DNA from: Penium margaritaceum
Lineage: Eukaryota; Streptophyta; Zygnematophyceae; Desmidiales; Peniaceae
Assembly (NCBI GenBank): GCA_023375785.1
Contig: SZWC01000027.1
Location: forward strand, 764,629-828,628
Length of the DNA stretch: 64,000 bases
Direction: 5' to 3'
The notes under the pieces are model-generated. The model was not told the origin of the DNA. It was given only the letters and a program-made list of their open reading frames with translations, and made no database searches. Shown here piece after piece: positions 55,201-63,142 of the stretch; the stretch's first letter is position 1; the number at the start of each line of letters is the position of its first letter. A program made the translations under genes and the position numbers.

Positions 55201-56424
55201 ACACAGTGGTCAGGAACACAGTGGTCATAAACACACTGGTCAGAAACATAGTGGTCAGAAACACACTGGTCAAAAAACACAGTGGTCGGAAACACACTGG
55301 TCAGAAACACAGTGGTTAGAAACACACTGGTCAAAAACTGGGTGGTCAGAAACACAATGGTCACAAATATAGTGGTAAGAAACACAGTGGTCAGAAACAC
55401 ACTGGTGAGAAACACAGTGGTCAGAAACACACTGGTTCGAAACACACTGGTGAGAATTACAGTGGTCAGAAACACAATAGTCAGAAACACACTAGTCAGT
55501 AACACAGTGGTCAGAAACACAGTAGTCACAAACACACTGGTCCGAAACACAGTGGTCAGAAACATAGTGGTCAGTACCACAGTGGTCAGAAACACAGTGG
55601 TTAGAAACACATTGGTCAAAAACATACTGGTCAGAAACACACTGGTCAGAAACACAGTGGTCAGAAACACAGTGGTCAGAAATACACCGGTCAGAAACAC
55701 ACTGGTCAGAAACAAAGTGGTAAAAAACACACGGGTCAGAAACACACAAGTCAAAAACACATTGGTCACAAACACGGTGGTCTGAAACACTGGTGAGAAA
55801 CAGAGTGGTCAGAAACAGAGTGGTCAGAAACACACTGATCAGAAACACACTGGTCCGAAACACACAGGTCATAAACACACTGGTCAGAAACACAGTGGTA
55901 AGAAACACCGTGGTCAGAAACAGAGTGGTCAGAAACACGGTGGTCAGAAACACAGTGGTCGGAAACACAGTGGTCAAAAACACAGTGGTCAGAAACACAC
56001 TGGTCAAAAACACACTGGTCGGAAACGCACTGGTTAGAAATACATTGGTCAGAAACACACTGGTCAGAAACACAGTGGTCATAAACACAATGGTCAGAAA
56101 CACAGTGGTCAGAAACACAGTGGTCAGAAACACACTGGTCAGAAGCACAGTGGTCATAAACACACTGGTCAAGAACAAACTCGTCAGAAACACAGTGGTA
56201 TGAAACACACTGGTCAGAAACACAGTGGTCAGAAACACAGTTGTCACAAACATAGTGGTCATAAACACACTGGTCATAAACACTGTGTTCAGAAACACAG
56301 TGGTCAGAAACATAGTGGTCAGAAACACAGTGGTCAGAAACACTGTGGTGAGAAACACAATGGTAAGAAACACAATGGTCAGAAACACAGTGGTTACAAA
56401 CACGGTGGTCAGATACACAATGGT

Positions 56425-57123
56425 CTAGTGCCAAAGTGTGACACTCTAGTGCCAAAGTGTGACACTCTAGTGCCAAAGTGTGACGCTCTAATGCCAAAGT
56501 GTGAATTTCTAGTGCCAACGTGTCATTCTCTAGTGCCAACGTGTGATGCTCTAGTTCCAAAGTGTGACACTCTATTGCCAATGTGTGACGCTCTAGCAGC
56601 ACACTGACTCTTTAGTGCCAAAGTGTGACACTCGAGTGCCAAAGTGTGATGCTCTACTTATAAGGGGTGCCGCTCTAGTGCCAATGTGTGAAGCTCTAGT
56701 GCCAAATTGTGAAGCTCTAGTGCCAAGGTGTGACGCTCTAGTGTAAAAGTGTGACGCTCTATTGCCAAAGTGTGGAACTCAAATGCCAAAGTATGACGCT
56801 CTAGTGCCAAGGTATGAAGCTCTAGTGCCACGGTGTGATGCTCTACCGCCAAAGTGTGATGGTCCCAAGCAAACGTGTGACGCCCAAGTGCCAAAGTGTG
56901 AAGCTCTAGTGCCAAAGAGTGACGCTCTAGTGCCAACGTTTCGAGCTGTGCTTCCAACGTGTGACGCTCCAGTGCCAAAGTGTGATGCTGTAGTGTCAAA
57001 GTGCGACGCTATAGTGCCTAAGTGTGGAGCTTTAGTGCCAAAGTGTGATGCTCTAGTGCCAAAGTGTGATTCTCTAGTGCCAAAGTGTGACGCTCTAGTG
57101 CCAAAGTGTGACGCTCTAGTGCG
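56425..57123 (+). repeat. 21-bp minisatellite (CTCTAGTGCC family)
   Basis: About 33 copies of a 21-bp unit made of CTCTAGTGCC followed by AAAGTGTGACG, beginning without spacer at the end of the 15-bp array. Copies vary at several positions (GTGAAG for GTGACG, CCAACG for CCAAAG), but the period is well kept. One forward frame reads ALVPKCD repeats and is open for about 130 codons (56762-57151). I attribute this to the period being a multiple of 3. No coding signal is visible. Confidence 0.95.
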
Positions 57124-57140
57124 AGAGTCTCCACAGACGA
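57124..57140. other. 17-bp junction between two 21-bp repeat families
   Basis: AGAGTCTCCACAGACGA separates the CTCTAGTGCC family from the GGTACC family and fits neither consensus. It is the only clear spacer between minisatellite families in the window. Confidence 0.6.
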
Positions 57141-58499
57141 AGGTACCCTAGGCACAGGCGCAAGTACCCTAAACACAAGCTTATGTAGCCTAAGCACAGG
57201 CGCAAGTACCCTAGGCACAGGCGCAGGTACCATAGGCACAGGCACAGGTACCTTACGCACAGGTGTAGATACCCTAGGCACAGGCACAGGTTCCATAGGC
57301 ACAGGAGTAGGTACCCCATGCACAGGCACGGGTAACTTGGGCACGGGCACAGGTACCCTAGGCACAGGCACACGTTCCCTAGACACAGGCGCAGGTACCC
57401 TCTATAAATGCATGTACCCTAGACACAGGCGCATGTACCATAGGTACAGGCGCAGGTACCCTACGCACAGGCGCACGTACCCTAGGCACAGGCGCGGATA
57501 CCCTAGGCACGAGCCCAGGTACCCTACGCACATGCACAGGTACCCTAGACACGGGCGCAGGTACCCTGGGCAATGGCGCATGTACCGTAGGCACGGGCGC
57601 AGGTACCCTTTGGGAAAGGCGCAGGTACCCTAGGCACAGGCGCATGTAACCTGAGCATAGGCAACTACCTTAGGCATAGGCGCAGGTACCATAGGGACAG
57701 GCGCAGGTACCCTAGACACAGGCGCAGGTAACCCGGGCATGGGCACAAGTATCCTAGGTAAAAGCGCAGGTACCTTGGGTACATGCGCGAGTAACTTGGG
57801 CACAGGCGCAAGTACCCTAGGCACAGGCGCAAGTACCCTAGGCACAGGCGCAGGTGCTCTAGGGACGGGCGCAAGTACCCTAAGCATAGGCGCAGGTACC
57901 CTAAGCATAGGCGCAGGTATCATAGACACAGGCGCAGGTACCCTAGGAACAGACGCAGGGACTCTAGGCACAGGCGCTTGTACCCTAGGGACAGGTGCAG
58001 GTACCCCACGCACAGGCGCACGTACCCTATGGACAGGCGCAGGTACCCAGGGCACAGGCGCAGATACCGTAGGCACAGGCGCATGTACCCTAGGCACAGG
58101 CGCATGTACCCTAAGCAGAGGCGCAGGTAACCTAGGCAGAGGCGCAGGTACCCTAAGCACAGGTGAGGTACCATAGGCATAGGCGCAGGTACACTATGCA
58201 CAAACGCAGGCACCCTAGGCACAGGCACATGTACCATATGGACAGGCACAGGTACCCTAGGCACAGGCGCAGGTATCCTAGGCACAGGTGCATATACCCT
58301 AGGCACAGGCGCAGGTACCCTATGCACAGGCGCAGGCACTCCAAGCACATGCACATGTACCCTAGGGACAGGCGCGAGTACCCTAGGCATAGGCGCAGGT
58401 ACCCTAAGCACAAACACAAGTATTCCAGGCACACGCGCACGTACCCCAGAGACAAGCGCAGGTACCCTAGGCATAGACGCAGGTATCCTAGGCACGGGC
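57141..58499 (+). repeat. 21-bp minisatellite (GGTACC/CCTAGG family), left part
   Basis: About 65 copies of a 21-bp unit made of GGTACCCTAGG followed by CACAGGCGCA. The unit carries two overlapping six-base palindromes, GGTACC and CCTAGG. GC content is clearly higher than in the 15-bp array. Open frames (GAGTLGT forward, VPAPVPR and YLRLCLG reverse) follow from the 21-bp period and are not called as genes. The array is interrupted at 58,499 by an LTR element and resumes at 62,243. Confidence 0.95.
58495..58499 (+). other. left target-site duplication of second LTR element
   Basis: CGGGC next to the 5' LTR pairs with CAGGC at 62243-62247 (4 of 5 bases). Removing the element leaves TAGGCA + CAGGC + GCAGGTAC, which is the exact phase of the 21-bp unit. 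Confidence 0.78.
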
Positions 58500-59097
58500 T
58501 GTCAGAAATGTATGCTCTCTGACTTTGACTCTTGTTGCGGAAAGAGGCTCGGGACAATACAAGCAGAAGTCCAGGTCACCTCTCGCAAGAGAGAATAAAT
58601 AGACGGTCCAACGGTCCCCTGCAAACCGTTACCGACCAAAGTGACGATGAGTCACTCACGTCCGGCTAGCGAAGAAGCCGTTGCTCTTGTGGTGTTTGTC
58701 CTGTTCACGTGTATGTATGGAGGATGTTCATTCCCTCCAAAACTTACCTAGAATAGTTATGCTCATCCTGTTCCCCCTTGGTACCGCGGCCTCGCTGCCG
58801 TGTCTTCGCTCTGCTTGTCCCTCGCACTTTCTGTCTTTGCCAACTCTCAACACTTTGCTCCGTCACTCTCGCTCCTTCGCTCAGCTCTCACACTCCGCCA
58901 AGTATCACTCCCCTCGCCAGCTCTCTCTCACATCAACCTGTCTACCTCCGCTACCTCACGTCTCAGCCTCTATCAGCTCCCGCAAATAACTCCTCGGACC
59001 GCTCTCACTTATGTCACTCTACTGACGTACACCTGCATGTTCCGATGATTTTGCTTACTTCTGCTGCCACTGTTCTCGTGTCTGCATTCTTCTGACA
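58500..59097 (+). repeat. 5' LTR of second element
   Basis: 598 bp, matching 61654-62242 from end to end, with an 8-bp perfect terminal inverted repeat (TGTCAGAA / TTCTGACA). It contains an AATAAATAG stretch near 58,592 absent as such from the 3' copy, where a small deletion has occurred. It also holds TGAGTCA at 58648, changed to CGAGTCA in the 3' copy. The second half is strongly C/T-rich. Confidence 0.9.
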
Positions 59098-59112
59098 TGG
59101 TTTCACAACTTC
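59098..59112 (+). other. candidate primer binding site of second element
   Basis: TGGTTTCACAACTTC starts at the first base after the 5' LTR. TGG matches the CCA end of any tRNA. I could not assign it to a particular tRNA, so the call rests on position. Confidence 0.5.
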
Positions 59113-60080
59113 AGGCAACATCACCTGGAGTCCCGTGACCGCGCCATCACTCTAGTGACACCCTTACTTCGATGCTCCGACTCACCTTCTCCTGCCGCCG
59201 CTATCGCCATCTCCCGCCTCCCCGCTTCATCCGCAGTTGACATCAGCAGCTCTGCCTGACGCGTTCTCAACGCTGGAGAAACGCCTCGTCGTCCTACGGA
59301 GGCCTTGTGCCCATTTCCTCGCCCGTGGCTAACAACCGGAGACGTGTCGCCTACATCAGCTGCAAATGACTCCCAAGCCACCGCATGCCGTCAACTACCG
59401 AGAAGCTTCCTGCCGCCTACCATCCGCTGCCTTTCATCATAACTGCCTCTGTCAGCATCTCCTCCATCTCGTCTCATCAGCTTCATCTGCTCCACCCTCA
59501 CTGCCGTCCTCTGTCCTCGTCCGCGCCCATCATCTCGAGCCGCCTCCTCGCATCGCCTCCTTGCCTCGTCAACAGCTACAGCCAAAACTACCACCGTCAA
59601 GATATCGGACACCACCAGTCTTCTTGCTCCCGTTACCGAGCCAACAGGGGAACAAGCCGTCACTCTCCTAACATCAACGGTCTAGTATCCCTGCCCACTG
59701 CCTGACTCCCTCTATCGCAACCAACTTCTTTCAACTGACGGGATATCGGACACCACCAGTCTTCCTGCTCCCACTTCCGAGCCAACTGGGGAACAACCCG
59801 TCACTCTCCTAAACACAAGAAGAAGTGGTTATGTCGCTCCACCTGCCGTGGCGCGTCTCATCTCCACTCCCTCCGCTTGCGTTGCTCTCTGCCTCTCATC
59901 CCCTCCATCATATCAGTCTTCGGCCTGCATCTTCACTCGCCTCCATCATTCCTCGTCCTCCTCACTCCAGTCTCATCTACTTCATCAGCCGCCTGTTCTT
60001 ACGTCATCTCTACCTCTCTATCATCAGCATCATCCACGCCGCCTTCCATCCAACATCCCCATCAGCATCGTTTTATCACG
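59113..60080 (+). other. C/T-rich leader with a 141-bp duplication
   Basis: No gene is supported. The top strand is mainly C and T. A block beginning GATATCGGACACCACCAG at 59601 recurs at 59742 (141-bp offset), with the matching part ending near 59,820; it includes GAGCCAAC and GTCACTCTCCTAA. The role is unknown; it may be untranslated leader of the element. Confidence 0.6.
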
Positions 60081-60830
60081 CACGTGGTTCCGCCCCTGTA
60101 CCCACTCATCAATCAATTGCTTCCTTCGTCTTCGCAAATTGCTTTCAGCTCAGTACAAGGATCCGCTCGGTCACATCGCCTTTTTCCGTGACGACTTGCA
60201 CCCACGCCAAAACTTCCATCAGCGCACGTGGTTCCGCTCCTGCGCCCACTCATCAATCAATTGCTTCCTGCGCCTCCGCATCACTTTCAGCTCGGCAGAA
60301 GGGTCCGCCCGGGCGCATTGCCTTTTCCGCGACGGCCTGCGTCCACGTCAAAACTTCCTTCAGTGCACGCGGTTCCACCCCTGCGCTCACTCATCAAATC
60401 AATCGCTTCCTCCGCCTCGCGTCGCTTTCAGCTCGGCACAAGGATCCACCTGGTCGCATCGCCTTTTTCCGCGACGACTTGCGCCCTCGCCAAAAACTTC
60501 CTCAGCGCACGTGGCCCGCCCCTGCGCCCCACTCTGCCATCGATCGTTCCTCTACCGTCATCCACTTCCGCTCTACTCGACACAAGGATCCGCCCGGTTG
60601 CATCGCTTGTTCCGTGATGACGTGTGCCCACGCCAAAAGCATCTGTTACGCATGTAGTTCGCCTATGTGTCCACTCCATCATCTAGCATTCCTCCTTCAT
60701 CATCAGCTTCTGCTCTACTCGGCACAAGGATCCGCCCGGTCATATCACCTCCCTCGCAATGACCTGCGTCTACGCCAAAAACTTCCAAAGTGCACGAGGT
60801 TCCACCCCTGCATCCATCAAGTCCTCATCA
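60081..60830 (+). repeat. 142-bp internal tandem repeat, about five copies plus a partial
   Basis: Copies begin with CACGTGGTTCC-like sequence at 60081, 60225, 60366, 60508, 60651 and 60793 (spacings 144, 141, 142, 143, 142). Each also has ACTCATCAATCAATTGCTTCC-like sequence, CACAAGGATCCGCCCGGT near its middle and ACGCCAAAAACTTCC near its end. As the period is not reliably a multiple of 3, the repeat is unlikely to encode a repeated protein domain. The partial sixth copy fades after about 60,830. Confidence 0.85.
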
Positions 60831-61044
60831 GATCCTCCCCCCTTCATCATTCGCTATGTCCAGTTACATCACCACTCTCGCTCATTCACATCCTCCTCTA
60901 CCGCACTCAGCCCTCCTCAATCTCTTTGCTCCAGCCTCCTCCCTCAGCCTTCTCTGTCTTCAGCGTGCCGCTCTTCACCTGCCTCTTCAGCTCCATCAAC
61001 GACTGTTCTCATCTCACCACCTTTCGGCTCCTCGTCATTTCCGA

Positions 61045-61632
61045 ATGACCTTCATCGCCAAGAGACCTCCTCTTCCAGCAGATCGGCCACTTGTCAACAC
61101 TACTACCAGTATTCATGGGCCAGTCAACTTCTCCTCTTTTCCAAAACATTTCCTCACACAATGTAAGGATCTCGTACTTAGTGCAAGTGGAGCAACAAAC
61201 ATTCTCCAGTGGTCGCAAGACTTCTGCAACTTCTTCCACCTCTGCTACATCAAAGGCGTCCCAATCTCATACACCGTCCAACACTACCCTCTCTACAAAG
61301 GAGGCGGAAGCTTTCCTGCAAATTTCCGCTCCACGCTGGTGCCCTTTGTGGAGGAAGAAATTTGAGGAGCCCTACTCAGCATCACTGCTCCCATCTTTCA
61401 TCCCGTCATTCGCAAACGTAAATGCACCCTCAACAAAATATGGAGAGACCTACTTCATGCATGCCGTTACCCCACGCCTCTGCCAGCCCACGAATCACCA
61501 AGATTACAACACTGCCTGTTAGTAGCATTTGCTCGAATTCAACTGGTCCGTGATTGCTACAAGGACACCTCCCGGGAATCATATTCATCAAGAACTATAA
61601 TGGACCCAAGGAGGAAACCAACTTTACAATAA
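61045..61632 (+). pseudogene. possible coding remnant in second element
   Basis: One frame from the ATG at 61045 reads like a globular protein for 195 codons to TAA 61630-61632, with a single internal TGA at 61363-61365. Segments such as ILQWSQDFCNFFHLCYIKGV before the stop and LNKIWRDLLHACRYP and VAFARIQLVRDCYKD after it have ordinary composition, unlike the Ser/Pro-rich frames around it. The other frames here are low complexity. The position, in the last part of the interior, and the length could fit a gag-like or captured fragment, but I do not recognise the family. An upstream in-frame ATG at 60856 would add 63 low-complexity residues. Confidence 0.3.
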
Positions 61633-61645
61633 TCGAGTCAGATTC

Positions 61646-61653
61646 AGGGAGGG
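61646..61653 (+). other. polypurine tract of second element
   Basis: AGGGAGGG immediately precedes TGTCAGAA of the 3' LTR, the expected place for the plus-strand primer. Confidence 0.75.
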
Positions 61654-62242
61654 TGTCAGAAATGTATGCGCTCTGACTTCGATTCTTATTGCGGAAAGAG
61701 GCTCCAGATAACACAAGTAGAAGTCTAGGTCACCTCTCGCAAGAGATACTAAAAAAAGGTCCCCTGCAAACCGTTACTGACCAAAATGACGACGAGTCAC
61801 TCACGTCCGGCTAGCGAAGAAGCCGTTGCTATTGTGGTGTTTGTCTTGTTCACCTGTACATATGGAGGATGTTCATTCCCTCCAAAACTTAACTAGAACA
61901 GTTTTGCTCATCCTGTTCCCCCTTGTTTCCGCGGCCTCGCCGCCGTGTCTTCGCTCAGCTCGTCCCTCGCACTTTCTGTCTTTGCCAGCTCTCAACGCTT
62001 CGCTCCGTCACTCTCCCTCCTTCGCTCAACTCTCACACTCCGCCAACCATCACTCCCCTCGCCAGCTCTCTCTCACATCAACCTGTCTACATCCGCTACC
62101 TCGCATCTCAGCCTCTATCAGCTCCCGCGACTAACTCCTCGAACCGCTCTCACTTACGTGACTCTGCTGACGTATACGTGCATGTTCTGATGCTTTTGCT
62201 TGCTTCTGCTGCCACTGTTCTTGTGTATGCATTCTTCCGACA
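61654..62242 (+). repeat. 3' LTR of second element
   Basis: 589 bp, TGTCAGAA to TTCCGACA. It is nine bases shorter than the 5' copy, mainly from the AATAAATAG region. Like its partner it is C/T-rich in its second half. Confidence 0.9.
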
Positions 62243-62247
62243 CAGGC
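62243..62247 (+). other. right target-site duplication of second LTR element
   Basis: CAGGC, the normal array sequence at this phase; partner of CGGGC at 58495-58499. Confidence 0.78.
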
Positions 62248-63142
62248 GCAGGTACCCTACGCATAGGCGCAGGTACCCTAGGCACACGCACAGGTACACT
62301 AGGCACAGGCACAAGTAACCTGGGGACAGGCGCAGGTACCCTATGCATAGGCGTAAGTACCCTAGGAACAGTCACATGGACCCCAGGCACAAGCGCAGGT
62401 ACCCTGGGGACAGGCGCAGGTAGCCTAGGCACAGGCGCAGGTACCCTAAGCACATACGCAGGTACCCTAGGCACAAGTGCAGGTACCCTAAGCACAGGCG
62501 CAAGTACCTTAGGCACAGGCGCAAGTACCCTAGGCACAGGCGCAGGTACCCTATGCACAGGCCCAGGTACCTTAGGCACAGGCGCACGTACCATAGGCAG
62601 AGGCGCAGGTACCCTAGGCATAGGTGCAGGTACCCTAGGCACAGGCGCACGTACCCTAGGCACAAGCGCAGGTAACTTGGGCATGCGCATAGGTGTCCTA
62701 GGCACAGGCGCAGGTACCTTAGGCACAAGCGCAGGTACCCTAGGCTTAAGTACAGGTACTCTAGGCACAAGCACAGGTACCCAAGGGATAGGCGCTGGTA
62801 CCCTAGGCACAGGTGCAGGTAGCCTGGGCACAGGCACATGTACCATAGGCACAGGCGCAGGTACCCAAGGCACAGGTGCAGGTTCCCCTTACACAAGCGT
62901 AGGTACCTTACGGATAAGCGTAGGTACCCTAGGCACAGGCGCAGGTACCCTAGGGACAAGCGCAGGTATCCTAGGCAGAGGCGCAGGTAACCTGGGCACA
63001 GGCGCGGGTACCCTAGGGACAGGCGCAGGTACTCTAGACATAGGCGCAGGTACCGTAGGCACAGGCGCTGGTACCCTAGGCACAGGCGCAGGTACCCTAG
63101 GCACAGGCGCAAGTACCCAAGGCAGAGGCGCAGGTACTCTAG
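62243..63142 (+). repeat. 21-bp minisatellite (GGTACC/CCTAGG family), right part
   Basis: About 43 more copies of the same unit as at 57,141-58,499, same strand and same phase once the LTR element is removed. Together the two parts make about 2.26 kb. The long open frames here (342 codons forward from 62200, 239 and 246 codons reverse) are repeat by-products. Confidence 0.95.

Larger units (their letters stand above)
35646..56424 (+). repeat. 15-bp minisatellite array, right domain
   Basis: About 1,385 further copies of the same unit in the same orientation and, across the copia insertion, the same phase. It differs from the left domain: CACTGG units are much more frequent and often alternate with CAGTGG units, GGATCC-bearing units were not seen, and new landmark units appear. 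AACTGAGC units lie at 36432, 37031, 40987 (as AGCTGAGC), 41242, 42381, 43011, 48674, 49303, 51609, 52238, 54276 and 54906, often in pairs about 630 bp (42 units) apart. The unit series CACTCAGG / TTGTCTG / CACCCTGG recurs at 35781, 41805 and 48008 (spacing about 6.0 and 6.2 kb). The right end abuts the CTCTAGTGCC repeat without spacer. No gene is supported. Confidence 0.98.
58500..62242 (+). mobile_element. non-autonomous LTR retrotransposon
   Basis: A 3,743-bp element bounded by LTRs of 598 and 589 bp that start TGTCAGAA and end TTCTGACA (5' copy) or TTCCGACA (3' copy). TGG follows the 5' LTR immediately, as expected of a primer site, and a purine run AGGGAGGG precedes the 3' LTR, so it is on the + strand. 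A 5-bp target duplication lies in phase with the host array. The 2.56-kb interior has no recognisable protease, integrase or reverse transcriptase. It holds C/T-rich sequence, two sets of internal tandem repeats and a short possible coding remnant. LTRs differ at about 11 of the first 93 positions, so it is old. Copia or gypsy parentage cannot be decided. Confidence 0.88.

Noticed and set aside
1-56424. Arrays of TGACC/TTGACC elements (W-box-like or nuclear-receptor half-sites)
   Set aside because: The motif is simply part of the repeat unit; nothing indicates that it acts as a control site.
56762-57151. Cysteine-containing ALVPKCD repeat protein
   Set aside because: The frame covers only part of the 21-bp array, starts at a chance ATG and shows no constraint.
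58648-58654. TGAGTCA as a bZIP/GCN4-type site in the LTR
   Set aside because: It is changed to CGAGTCA in the other LTR and such a heptamer is expected by chance.
59825-61048. 407-codon Ser/Pro/His-rich open frame in the second LTR element
   Set aside because: It runs through the 142-bp tandem repeats, whose spacing is not a steady multiple of 3, and its composition follows from C/T-rich DNA; other frames are equally open.
58500-62242. The 0.6-kb direct repeats as a simple segmental duplication
   Set aside because: The TG...CA inverted termini, TGG after the first copy, purine tract before the second and in-phase target duplication together show they are LTRs.
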